Assembly (NCBI GenBank): GCA_030018265.1
Contig: JASEFX010000003.1
Location: 1 to 37,891, forward strand
Direction of reading: 5' to 3'
From: Candidatus Saccharicenans sp.
Lineage (GTDB): Bacteria; Acidobacteriota; Aminicenantia; Aminicenantales; Saccharicenantaceae
Length of the DNA stretch: 37,891 bases
In this document: piece by piece, positions 8,352-15,941 of the stretch
Layout: each line of letters begins with the position of its first letter
Numbering within the stretch: position 1 is the first letter of the stretch
Made by a program: the position numbers and the translations under genes
The notes under the pieces: model-generated
Databases searched by the model: none
Told to the model about the DNA's origin: nothing
What the model saw: only the letters and a program-made list of their open reading frames with translations

Positions 8352-9245
8352 ATGATACTTAGAAGAAAGTCCTTTCGGATTATTTCCATCACTGTCATTG
8401 TGGTTCTGTCGTTCGCCGTCAGCCTTGTCAGGCCGGCTGCGGCTCAGGGACGACCTCGCGGTCATCTTTTCATCATCGGTGGCGGCGACCGTCCAGAATA
8501 CATGATGAAGCGGTTCGTGGAAATAGCCAGCCGCTCGGGAAGCGGCCGGATAGTGGTACTGCCGATGGCCAGCGCCACTCCGGACGAAACCGGCAAGAAG
8601 CTGGTGGAAGAATTTAAGGAGCTCGGGGCGAAGGAAGTTGTCTATTACAATTTCAGCCGTCAGCAGGCGGAAAATTATTCCAACGCCCGGCTTCTGGCTG
8701 AAAGCGGAGGCATTTTCTTCTCAGGAGGTGTGCAGACAAGGATTACTGAAGCCATCCTCGACACCCCGATCCACAATATGATCAGAGAGCTCTACCAGAA
8801 AGGCGCGGTGATCGGCGGAACAAGCGCCGGCGCGGCGGTTATGAGTGAATTGATGATCACCGGCGATGAGGTCCGCAAACCCGAGGAAGGGCATGAGTTT
8901 GAAACTATCGAATCCGGAAATGTGGTGGTGGCCAGAGGACTTGGACTGATTAAATCCGCCATTATAGACCAGCATTTTGCCACCCGGAAAAGACACAACC
9001 GGCTGATCAGCGTCATCGCCACTCATCCCGAGCTGGTGGGCATCGGAATTGACGAGTCGACGGCCATCATCGTCTATCCGGATGAAACCTTTGAGGTTAT
9101 CGGTTACAGGAATGTCATAGTTTACGACCCGGGAAGAGCCCAGGTAGAAGTCCGGGGCGATAAAGCCCTGTCGATCAGGGGAATGATCATGCATGTGCTT
9201 CTTGAAGGAGAACGCTTTGACCTTAAAAGGAGGAGGCCATTGTAA
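8352..9245 (+). CDS. Exported S51 family (cyanophycinase-like) serine hydrolase
   Basis: The protein (297 residues from ATG 8352) has a signal peptide (residues 1-31) and a peptidase S51 fold of the cyanophycinase type. The nucleophile motif is GGTSAG with Ser158, and the active-site DQHF is at 206-209, followed by the R-x-R-x-x-RL pattern typical of this family. The expected GGDQ loop reads GGVQ (125-128), so an Asp usually present is Val. Known relatives include cyanophycinase (cuts cyanophycin to beta-Asp-Arg), dipeptidase E and isoaspartyl dipeptidases; the true substrate here is unknown. I chose ATG 8352 because GAAGGAG lies 6 bases before it; the in-frame TTG at 8337 precedes that site and is unlikely. 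The MerR-like gene follows after 81 bases. Confidence 0.88.
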   Translation: MILRRKSFRIISITVIVVLSFAVSLVRPAAAQGRPRGHLFIIGGGDRPEYMMKRFVEIASRSGSGRIVVLPMASATPDETGKKLVEEFKELGAKEVVYYNFSRQQAENYSNARLLAESGGIFFSGGVQTRITEAILDTPIHNMIRELYQKGAVIGGTSAGAAVMSELMITGDEVRKPEEGHEFETIESGNVVVARGLGLIKSAIIDQHFATRKRHNRLISVIATHPELVGIGIDESTAIIVYPDETFEVIGYRNVIVYDPGRAQVEVRGDKALSIRGMIMHVLLEGERFDLKRRRPL

Positions 9246-9326
9246 AGTCCGCCAGAAACACGGTCTGGCTTGAGGCCGATTGCTGGCTGATCAGCTTTTG
9301 ATGCTAACGCTTTGAGGAAGATACAT

Positions 9327-9713
9327 ATGACCCGGGAACAGAAAGCCGACCAGATGAGGGAAGCCATCAGCAGAAAACTGGTCTTTTCTCAGGAAGAAGT
9401 CTGCCGCTTGCTGAAGATAACTCCAGAAACGCTCCGGGAGTGGGAAAAGGAATTCTCGCTCTTTTTCGCCGGGGAAACAGCTTCCGGTAAAAGAATATAC
9501 CGGCAGAAAGACGTGCTTATTGTGCTGCGGATCAAGGAATTGCTCGAGGAAAAAAACCTCACCCGGGCCGGCATCAAAAGAAAAATTGAAGATGAGTTCG
9601 GTTTCAAAACCGACCGGGTTCCACCGGAAATACTCTATACGACACTGACCAGGGTAAAGGAAGAACTTCAGGAAATCCTCAGGGCTCTTGAAAAAAAGCC
9701 TGAAAAAAGCTAA
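9327..9713 (+). CDS. MerR-like HTH transcriptional regulator
   Basis: The 128-residue protein has an N-terminal winged helix-turn-helix of MerR type at about residues 18-85: FSQEEVCRLLKITPETLREWE is the HTH helix pair, and a wing with KRIYRQKDV is followed by LRIKELLEEKNLTRAGIKRKI. A short helical tail (about 95-128) probably forms the dimerisation coil. There is no Cys-rich or drug-binding C-terminal domain, so no effector can be named. The ATG at 9327 has GAGGAAG 6 bases upstream; the in-frame TTG at 9312 overlaps that region and is less likely. It follows the S51 gene on the same strand and precedes tRNA-Pro(GGG). Its target is unknown. Confidence 0.85.
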   Translation: MTREQKADQMREAISRKLVFSQEEVCRLLKITPETLREWEKEFSLFFAGETASGKRIYRQKDVLIVLRIKELLEEKNLTRAGIKRKIEDEFGFKTDRVPPEILYTTLTRVKEELQEILRALEKKPEKS

Positions 9714-9733
9714 ATTTATTACCTGCTTTCGAT

Positions 9734-9807
9734 CGGGACGTGGCGCAGCCTGGTAGCGCACATGCTTGGGGTGCATGGGGTCAGCGGTTCAAATCCGCTC
9801 GTCCCGA
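9734..9807 (+). tRNA. tRNA-Pro (anticodon GGG)
   Basis: The acceptor stem is CGGGACG (9734-9740) with CGTCCCG (9800-9806) and discriminator A9807. The anticodon stem 9761-9765/9773-9777 encloses loop TTGGGGT with anticodon GGG at 9768-9770. C1-G72 with A73 is the usual bacterial tRNA-Pro identity. CCA is not encoded. A run of seven T directly after the gene may end transcription. Confidence 0.97.
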
Positions 9808-9945
9808 TTTTTTTATTTGGCCTCTGAGTTTCCCGGTCGGCGGCTGTTAAATTCGCTGAAGGCTTCCTGTGGCTGGCATCCGGCCTTCAAGCTCTGTTAA
9901 AAAGCCATTAAGGCAGAAGTTAACAGGAGCGAAAGGTTTTTCACG

Positions 9946-10785
9946 ATGAAAGCCAGAAAGAAAAACCAGAAAAAAATTTCAGCGCCTCTTTTTCTTCTGA
10001 CGAACGACGACGGTTATTTCTCCCCCGGGATCACCGCTCTGGCCGAAGAATTGAGCAAAATGGGAGAGGTCTACCTGGTGGCCCCGGACCGGGAGAAAAG
10101 CTCCATCTCTCTGGCGCTGACGCTGCGGCGGCCGCTCCGGGCGGAAAAAATCAGTCCGAAGGTTTACGCTGTTGACGGCACCCCGGCTGACTGCGTCTAC
10201 ATAGCGCTGCAGCACATCTTACCCCGGAACCCCGACCTTCTGATTTCAGGAATAAACCGGGGCGCTAACGTGGGCTGCCAGGATGTTTCCTACTCTGGCA
10301 CTGTCGCTGCCGCCCTGCAGGGAACCTTCATGGGAATTCGTTCGATGGCTGTCTCCGCGCTCGGACGCAAAACCGACAACGGCAGCGTCTACGACTTCAA
10401 GGAAGCCGCCAGGCTGACCAGGATAATAGCTGAAAACCTTCTGAACATCAGCCTTCCTCGCGGTGTCTACCTGAATATAAACATCCCTCCGTTTCCGGTG
10501 AAGGGCATAAAAATCACCCGTCTGGGGGAAAAAAGATATTCGCCCGAACTCGTCAGGAAAAGGGACCCGCGCGGAAAAACCTATTTCTGGATAGGAGTGG
10601 GCAGTCCGAAGGCAGTCGGACCGAAGGATTCAGACGTTCAGGTGGTGGACCGTGGATGGGTTTCGATCACTCCTCTGCAGATTGACCGGACAGCACACCC
10701 GTTTCTGAATCACAGGCTGCTGGAAACCCTAAAAAACTGCTGGAAGCCGCAAAAATCAGGGTTGATTTCCGGCGGGCAGGATTGA
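9946..10785 (+). CDS. surE: 5'/3'-nucleotidase SurE
   Basis: The 279-residue protein matches SurE, a metal-dependent acid phosphatase that removes phosphate from nucleoside monophosphates in stationary-phase or stress physiology. LLTNDDGYFSPG (about 17-28) supplies the paired Asp21/Asp22, REKSSIS (49-55) the Ser ligand region, and SGINRGANVG the downstream Asn ligand. It has a lysine-rich N-terminal extension of about 12 residues before the usual SurE start. AAAGG lies 9 bases before the ATG. The gene lies downstream of tRNA-Pro(GGG) and its 3' end overlaps the convergent DedA gene by 30 bases. Confidence 0.95.
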   Translation: MKARKKNQKKISAPLFLLTNDDGYFSPGITALAEELSKMGEVYLVAPDREKSSISLALTLRRPLRAEKISPKVYAVDGTPADCVYIALQHILPRNPDLLISGINRGANVGCQDVSYSGTVAAALQGTFMGIRSMAVSALGRKTDNGSVYDFKEAARLTRIIAENLLNISLPRGVYLNINIPPFPVKGIKITRLGEKRYSPELVRKRDPRGKTYFWIGVGSPKAVGPKDSDVQVVDRGWVSITPLQIDRTAHPFLNHRLLETLKNCWKPQKSGLISGGQD

Positions 10786-11433
10786 TTTTTTCCTTCTGTT
10801 CCTTCTTTCTTTCAGATACCCGACTCCGGCAGGCACCAGCGAAATTAAAATTATGGCCACCACCACCAGAGAAAAGTTTCGCTTGACCAATGGAATATTG
10901 CCGAAAAAATAACCGCCGAAGAGAAAAGCGGCCACCCAGAGGACGCTTCCCAGAAAGCTGTAAATCAGGAACCTGAGATAACTCATCCGGCCGATTCCGG
11001 CCACAAAAGGAGCAAAGGTTCTGATAAAAGGCATGAACCGGGCGATGACAATCGTCAGGCTGCCATACTTCTCATAGAAACGATGCGTCTTTTCCAGATA
11101 TTCTTTCTTGAAGAAACGGCTGTTTTCCCGGTTGAAAACTCCTTCTCCAACCTTTGAACCTATGAAATAATTTGTCACGTTTCCGAAGAATGCGGCCAGC
11201 GCCAGAACCAGAAAAAGTCGAAAAACGTTAAGATGGCCGATAGCTGCTATGGCTCCGACGGCAAAAAGAAGAGAATCTCCCGGGAAAAATGGTGTCACCA
11301 CAAAACCGGTCTCGGAAAAAATGACGGCGAATAGAATTAGATATGTCCAGGTCCCGTACTGGTTGACTATGTCAACCACGTACCGGTCGAGATGAATGGC
11401 TATGTCAATAAGCTTCTTTATAAAACCGACCAC
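10756..11433 (-). CDS. DedA family (VTT domain) membrane protein
   Basis: This 225-residue inner-membrane protein has the DedA/VTT pattern: an N-terminal re-entrant segment around ETGFVVTPFFPGDSLLF (acidic residue, then PGDSLL), and the conserved R-F-x-P-x-x-R-T segment RFMPFIRTFAPFVAG, with several hydrophobic helices between and after. Family members are proton-dependent transporters or scramblases linked to envelope homeostasis and undecaprenyl-phosphate or phospholipid flipping. The start is GTG with GGAG about 8 bases upstream. The gene is convergent with surE and overlaps its last 30 bases. The C-terminal tail is short and basic. Confidence 0.92.
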   Translation of the reverse strand: MVGFIKKLIDIAIHLDRYVVDIVNQYGTWTYLILFAVIFSETGFVVTPFFPGDSLLFAVGAIAAIGHLNVFRLFLVLALAAFFGNVTNYFIGSKVGEGVFNRENSRFFKKEYLEKTHRFYEKYGSLTIVIARFMPFIRTFAPFVAGIGRMSYLRFLIYSFLGSVLWVAAFLFGGYFFGNIPLVKRNFSLVVVAIILISLVPAGVGYLKERRNRRKKSILPAGNQP

Positions 11434-11563
11434 AACCGCGCTCCGCTCGTTCGTTAAATTTTAATTCAGGTATAACTTATCTTTCACGTGTTAAAAAACT
11501 TTCCTGAATCAGACAGAGCTGAACTTCAGGCCCGGATGACTGCCCGGAAGCAGATAATGGCGC

Positions 11564-12196
11564 TTATTCGTAAACCAGAATTTCCACTCGCCTGTTGGCG
11601 GCTCTCCCCTGGTGTGTGGAATTATCAGCTATAGGTTTCGAACTTCCCAGGCTGACGGCAGCCATCCGGTGCAGAGGAATCCCGTAAGTTTTGTACAGAT
11701 ACATCATGACCGCTTCAGCTCTCTTCTGACCGAGGTAGATATTGACCTCTTCCGGACCGGTGTTGTCAGTATGCCCCTGAATTTCCAGATATACGCCCTT
11801 GTTTTCGTCTATCAGCCTCTTTACAAAACGATCAATGGCCGCTTTAGCTTCAGGCGTTAGCTCAGCGCTGTTGAAGGCAAATTTTACCTCATCGCTTCTG
11901 AGGGTGGCAGTCATCACCAGCTTTCCGCGGATCAGGGTTTTTACTTCCTCAATCTTTCCTTCAACCTTCTGGAACTGGCTGTCATGCTTTCCGATGAGCT
12001 CTCCGATCGTGGCCAGCCGCTCATCATGTTCTCTAATTCTTTTTTGCGCTTCTTCGATTTCAGTGGAGATACTCGATACCTTCTTGTCCAGAGCAGCTAC
12101 CTCTGTATTGACATATTTCTTCGTGGCGCAACCTGCAGCCAGAAGGCTCAGCCCGAGACCCAGGAGCACCGCAAACAACACCACTTTGTTTTTCAT
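11564..12196 (-). CDS. OmpA-family peptidoglycan-binding lipoprotein
   Basis: The protein has 210 residues from ATG 12196, which has AGGAGG 6 bases upstream; a TTG one codon earlier is not the likely start. A lipoprotein signal ends at LAAGC with Cys23. A coiled-coil region follows (about 28-90, heptad-like with Glu/Lys), then an OmpA C-terminal domain (about 100-210). The domain holds the pattern GHTDNTG, then GQKRAEAV, and a final ANRRVEI, where the Asp and Arg bind diaminopimelate. The protein probably tethers the outer membrane to the peptidoglycan and so marks the cell as diderm. The architecture is lipid anchor, coiled coil and OmpA domain, without a beta-barrel. Confidence 0.93.
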   Translation of the reverse strand: MKNKVVLFAVLLGLGLSLLAAGCATKKYVNTEVAALDKKVSSISTEIEEAQKRIREHDERLATIGELIGKHDSQFQKVEGKIEEVKTLIRGKLVMTATLRSDEVKFAFNSAELTPEAKAAIDRFVKRLIDENKGVYLEIQGHTDNTGPEEVNIYLGQKRAEAVMMYLYKTYGIPLHRMAAVSLGSSKPIADNSTHQGRAANRRVEILVYE

Positions 12197-12302
12197 CAAT
12201 ATCCTCCTTTTTTTAAGACTTTTTAATTATACGCTTATGTCTGTTGACTGTCATTAACAATTATTTTCCGGCCACTGTCTTACCGCTGAAATTGTCTTTA
12301 CT

Positions 12303-13265
12303 TTAATACCCCTGTCTGGTCCTGATCCGGTAATCGCCCTTTCTGGTTACCACCGTAATCCGGCGATATCGATCATCTTCTCTGCAGGAGGTGTAGCCGA
12401 TTATGTATTGATGGCTCTGCTCCCTTTTTATCTCATAAAGAACATTTAGAAGACCTTCCAGATCATCCAGAAAAAAAGCCCGTCCGCCGGTGGCACCAGC
12501 AAAAAGAGTCAGCATTTCAACTATGCCGGCGCTCGTCAATCCGCCTTTCTTTTTATATCTGGCCAGAATCTCTTCTGCCCTGGGTATCTTATAGCCGATG
12601 ACATAAATGGGCACCTCCACTCGCCTTGCCACTTCCAGCGCCTGTTCAACCGTGGCCTGACTGTCATTTTCGATTCCGTCGGTGATCAGAACAAGAGCTC
12701 TTTTTTCGTACCGGGCTCTGACCGCATACTGAGGGGAAACAGCCATGGCGTCGATGAGAGCGGTTTTACCGTAAGCTTTTTCCTTTTCCAGCGCCTCCAG
12801 AAAATACTTCCTGTCAGTCGAATGTCCGGCCGCCACCTCCACCTCTCCGTCGGCAAAAACCAGCAGGGACAGCTCATCGACCGGATTTAGAATCTTCTCA
12901 GCCAGAATTCTGAGAACCTGCCGGCACTCCTCGAATTTGTTCTCGAGTGCCATGCTACCGCTGACATCAAGCAGCACGGTCAGACTCAGGGGAGCTTTCT
13001 GGTCGTGCTGGAAGTAAGTAATGGTTTTTCTCTCTCCGTTTTCGTAGACGACAAAATCATCGGCCTGGAGGTCGTTGACATAACGCCCCTTCCTGTCCTG
13101 AACAGTTACCGACAGAGTGATGGCATTGACGGTAACATTGTAAGCCGGCTTATGCTGGGGGGTTTTATTCTGGTTTTGCTGAGCCAGCGTCAGACAGATT
13201 GCCAGAAGGCAAAAGAAAGCGAAAAAGACGCCGGCTGTTTTAACCTTTTTCTTCCCCTTTAACAT
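12303..13265 (-). CDS. Secreted VWFA-related domain protein
   Basis: The 320-residue protein begins with a signal peptide (residues about 1-28). A short beta domain with the pattern VTVQDRKGRYVNDLQADDFVVYENG (in fragments about 53-77) is typical of VWFA-related proteins common in Acidobacteriota. A von Willebrand factor A domain follows, with an intact MIDAS: DVSGS at 100-104, the later Thr in GKTALID, and Asp in ITDGIEND. The protein should bind a divalent metal and act in protein-protein contact outside the membrane; no enzymatic role is implied. It lies 103 bases upstream of the OmpA lipoprotein gene on the same strand and could share a transcript. Confidence 0.88.
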   Translation of the reverse strand: MLKGKKKVKTAGVFFAFFCLLAICLTLAQQNQNKTPQHKPAYNVTVNAITLSVTVQDRKGRYVNDLQADDFVVYENGERKTITYFQHDQKAPLSLTVLLDVSGSMALENKFEECRQVLRILAEKILNPVDELSLLVFADGEVEVAAGHSTDRKYFLEALEKEKAYGKTALIDAMAVSPQYAVRARYEKRALVLITDGIENDSQATVEQALEVARRVEVPIYVIGYKIPRAEEILARYKKKGGLTSAGIVEMLTLFAGATGGRAFFLDDLEGLLNVLYEIKREQSHQYIIGYTSCREDDRYRRITVVTRKGDYRIRTRQGY

Positions 13266-13595
13266 TTTAATCTTACCCTAAGCATAGCACCCCGGCCGGG
13301 CACTGGCAATCTAACCTCTCTTTTATTTAGTCGCTGCAAGGGACGAAATCCGTCCGGAGCTAAAAGAATGCAGCCTGAAAACAAACATAACCGAAGGCAG
13401 AGGAGGTGGCGAATTCAGGCTGATTGATTAAACATCAGACCTGACAAGGGTATCTGAAAAAGACCGGAAAGTATGAATTTTTCTAAAATCGCGATGGAAC
13501 TCAAATAAGCTAAAAACTCAGGCCGATCTTTTCTTCAGGTTAACGGTCCTTTTTTACTTCAAGGCGAAGTCGAAGGAATCAACTATTTCCAGCTT
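13266..13595. other. Intergenic stretch, 330 bp
   Basis: This gap separates the VWFA gene start from the end of phoU. It contains a short inverted repeat (ACTTC-5-GAAGT near 13555-13570) next to a T-run on its far side, so orientation does not fit a terminator. I saw no coding remnant or RNA gene. Confidence 0.5.
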
Positions 13596-14264
13596 TTATT
13601 TCAATGTTTCCGGATGATGGCGAACCTGCATCGCTTCAACCATGTAGATTACATCTTCAGCGATGTTAGTGGCGTGGTCGCAGATGCGTTCAAGGTGCCT
13701 GGCCACCAGCAGCAGAGCTACTGCCCTCGGCGCGGTGCTCGGGTCTTTGCTCATATAATCATTTATCAGTTCAGATTGAACCAGGTTGCGCAGCTCATCA
13801 GCTTCGTTGTCCCTTAAAATTACCGACCTGGCCAGTTCAGTGTCCTTGTTGACGAAAGAATTTATCGCGTCGCGGACCATTCCCTGGGCTAAGGTGGCCA
13901 GCTTTGGTATATCGATCAAGGGTTTAAGCAACGGCTTGTCGGCCATTTCCAGAACTCTCTGGGCAATATCAACCGCCAGGTCAGCGATTCTCTCCAGGTC
14001 GGTGGCAATTTTCATCGACATGACGATGAAACGCAGGTCGGTAGCAGCCGGCTGGTAGAGAGCGATCAGGCTCAGGCACTTTTCTTCTATCTCCAGGTCG
14101 ATCTGATCTATCCTGTCGTCATCCTTGATTACCGCCTCCGCTTTTTCCCGGCTCAATTCCCGCAGAGCTTTTATGGAATTGGCGATGGTCGTCTCGACCT
14201 CGGCGCTCATTTCCAGAATTTTTTTGTTCAGCTCCAGCAGTTCATCGTCAAAATATCTTGTCAT
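13596..14264 (-). CDS. phoU: Phosphate transport regulator PhoU
   Basis: The 222-residue cytoplasmic protein has two PhoU helical-bundle repeats. The repeat signatures DLERIADLAVDIAQRV (about residues 93-108) and HLERICDHATNIAEDV (near the C-terminus) carry the conserved E/D-x-x-x-D metal-binding pattern. PhoU links the Pst transporter to phosphate signalling and restrains uptake when phosphate is plentiful. GGAGG stands directly before the ATG. It is the last gene of the pst operon, 36 bases after pstB1. No PhoR/PhoB pair is in the window. Confidence 0.95.
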   Translation of the reverse strand: MTRYFDDELLELNKKILEMSAEVETTIANSIKALRELSREKAEAVIKDDDRIDQIDLEIEEKCLSLIALYQPAATDLRFIVMSMKIATDLERIADLAVDIAQRVLEMADKPLLKPLIDIPKLATLAQGMVRDAINSFVNKDTELARSVILRDNEADELRNLVQSELINDYMSKDPSTAPRAVALLLVARHLERICDHATNIAEDVIYMVEAMQVRHHPETLK

Positions 14265-14300
14265 GATGCCTCCTTTTCCAGCTGCTCTGGTTAGTTAACC

Positions 14301-15065
14301 TTAACCAAAACGGCCGGTTATGTAATCCTCAGTCCTTTTATCCCGCGGACTGGTAAATATCTGATGGGTTTCCCCGAATTCCACCAGGTCTCCCAGCAGA
14401 AAATAGCCGGTGTAATCGGAGACCCGGGCTGCCTGCTGCATGTTATGGGTAACTATGACAATGGTGTAATCTTTTTTCAATTCATACATCAGGTCTTCGA
14501 TCCGGGCGGTGGCCACCGGGTCGAGAGCCGAACAGGGCTCATCCATCAAAACCACTTCCGGCTCGACCGCCAGCAACCTGGCGATACAGAGCCGCTGCTG
14601 CTGCTCTCCGGTCAATTTTAAGGCATTCTCATAAAGCCTGTCCTTTAACTCGTCCCAGAGATTCACTGCCTGAAGGCTCCGGTAAAGTTTTTCCTCCAGA
14701 TATTCCCGGTCGGTGATCCCGTGCACCCGGAGTCCGTAAGTGATGTTCTCGGCAACGCTCAGAGGAAAAGGATTGGGCCTCTGGAAAACCATGCCCACTC
14801 TCCTTCTTAACTCCAGAAGATCCGTCTCCGGGTCGTAGATATTTTTCCCCTCGAAAAGCACCTGACCTTCAGTCCGGCAGCCTTCAATCAGGTCATTCAT
14901 CCTGTTCAGCGCTCGCAGAAATGTCGATTTGCCGCAACCGGAAGGACCGATCAGGGCCGTGATGCGGTTGGCCTGGATATCAAGGTTGATCGACCTGAGC
15001 GCCTGGAATTTCCCGTAATAGACATTCAGGTCTCTGACCTCGATAACATTCTTTGTTCCAGACAT
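14301..15065 (-). CDS. pstB: Phosphate ABC transporter ATPase PstB, copy 1 (altered signature motif)
   Basis: The 254-residue protein is a close PstB: Walker A GPSGCGKS (40-47), Q-loop Gln95 (MVFQRP), Walker B with Asp175-Glu176, SALD D-loop, switch His207 ([10 protein letters not shown]) and the C-terminal [12 protein letters not shown] end. The ABC signature is altered: LTGEQQQR (151-158) instead of LSGGQQQR, with Glu replacing the second Gly that contacts the ATP gamma-phosphate of the opposite subunit. The underlying codons, ACC GGA GAG, are clear, so the change is real in this assembly. It lies downstream of a second PstB with the reverse pattern of losses and upstream of phoU. Together they suggest a heterodimer. 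Confidence 0.95.
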   Translation of the reverse strand: MSGTKNVIEVRDLNVYYGKFQALRSINLDIQANRITALIGPSGCGKSTFLRALNRMNDLIEGCRTEGQVLFEGKNIYDPETDLLELRRRVGMVFQRPNPFPLSVAENITYGLRVHGITDREYLEEKLYRSLQAVNLWDELKDRLYENALKLTGEQQQRLCIARLLAVEPEVVLMDEPCSALDPVATARIEDLMYELKKDYTIVIVTHNMQQAARVSDYTGYFLLGDLVEFGETHQIFTSPRDKRTEDYITGRFG

Positions 15066-15093
15066 TTTTCTGTCTTCCAGTCTTATTTTATAC

Positions 15094-15103
15094 CTGTTAA
15101 CAG
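15094..15103. repeat. Perfect palindrome in the pstB2-pstB1 gap
   Basis: CTGTTAACAG is a 10-base perfect palindrome in the 114-base gap between the two ATPase genes. Directly downstream on the minus strand lies TATAAAAT, a -10-like hexamer, about 25 bases before the pstB1 start. It could be an operator of an internal promoter; no good -35 is seen. Confidence 0.3.
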
Positions 15104-15179
15104 TTAATTCCAGATAAAGATTCCATTAATTTATGCCAAAGCGCTTTTTTCAATCCAGCCCTCTCTTACTTGAAGTTTA

Positions 15180-15938
15180 TCACCCGAATTTTCCTTCAAG
15201 GTAAGCTTCCGTCCTTTTATCCATCGGTCTGGTAAAGATCACATGGGTCTCGTCTATCTCCACCAGTTCGCCCATCAGGAAAAAAGCCGTCCGGTCAGCC
15301 ACTCTGGCCGCCTGCTTTGTGTTGTTGGTTACCAGAATGATTGTGTAATCCTTCTTCAGCTGCCGGAGCGACTCTTCTATTTTCATGGTGGAAATCGGAT
15401 CAAGACCGGAGGTGGGTTCGTCCAGCAATATGTATTCAGGCTTCAGAGCCAGAACCCTGGCCAGACACAGCCTCTGCTGCTGACCGCCGGAAAGTTTCAG
15501 CGCGCTGGTGTGAAGCCGATCCTTAACCTCATTCCACAAACCAGCTTTCTCCAGAGAATCTTCTACTATCCGGTCGAGCTCCCGCCGCTCGTCGTTCCCG
15601 AGCAATCTCAGGCCAAAGACGACGTTTTCATAGATGGTCATCGGCAGCGGCACCGGAGTGGCGAAAACAATTCCCAGCTTTCTTCTGAGGGCAACCACAT
15701 CAACATCCGGCCCGTAGATATCCTGCCCGTCAACTTCTATTTTTCCTTCCACCCTCGAGCCGGGAATCAGGTCATTCAGCCGGTTCAGGCAGGCGAGGAA
15801 AGTCGACTTGCCACTCTTGGCCGGTCCGATTATCCCGAGAATCTCATGGCGATAGACATCGAGATTGATGTTGTTAAGACTCCGGACCTGGCCGTAATAA
15901 TGGCTGAAATTCCGGACGATTATTCCTCGCGTTTTCAT
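15180..15938 (-). CDS. pstB: Phosphate ABC transporter ATPase PstB, copy 2 (Q-loop and switch His lost)
   Basis: The 252-residue PstB-like ATPase retains Walker A GPAKSGKS (38-45), an intact LSGGQQQR signature (149-156), Walker B with Asp173-Glu174 and SGLD. Two catalytic positions are changed: the Q-loop Gln is Ala93 (VFATPV against VFQRPN in the partner) and the switch His is Asn205 (VTNNTKQ against VTHNMQQ). Alone it would be expected to hydrolyse ATP poorly. It starts 3 bases after the pstA stop. Its degeneration is complementary to that of copy 1, which keeps Q and H but has a damaged signature. The C-terminus KRTEAYLEGKFG is standard PstB. Confidence 0.93.
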   Translation of the reverse strand: MKTRGIIVRNFSHYYGQVRSLNNINLDVYRHEILGIIGPAKSGKSTFLACLNRLNDLIPGSRVEGKIEVDGQDIYGPDVDVVALRRKLGIVFATPVPLPMTIYENVVFGLRLLGNDERRELDRIVEDSLEKAGLWNEVKDRLHTSALKLSGGQQQRLCLARVLALKPEYILLDEPTSGLDPISTMKIEESLRQLKKDYTIILVTNNTKQAARVADRTAFFLMGELVEIDETHVIFTRPMDKRTEAYLEGKFG

Positions 15939-15941
15939 TTT

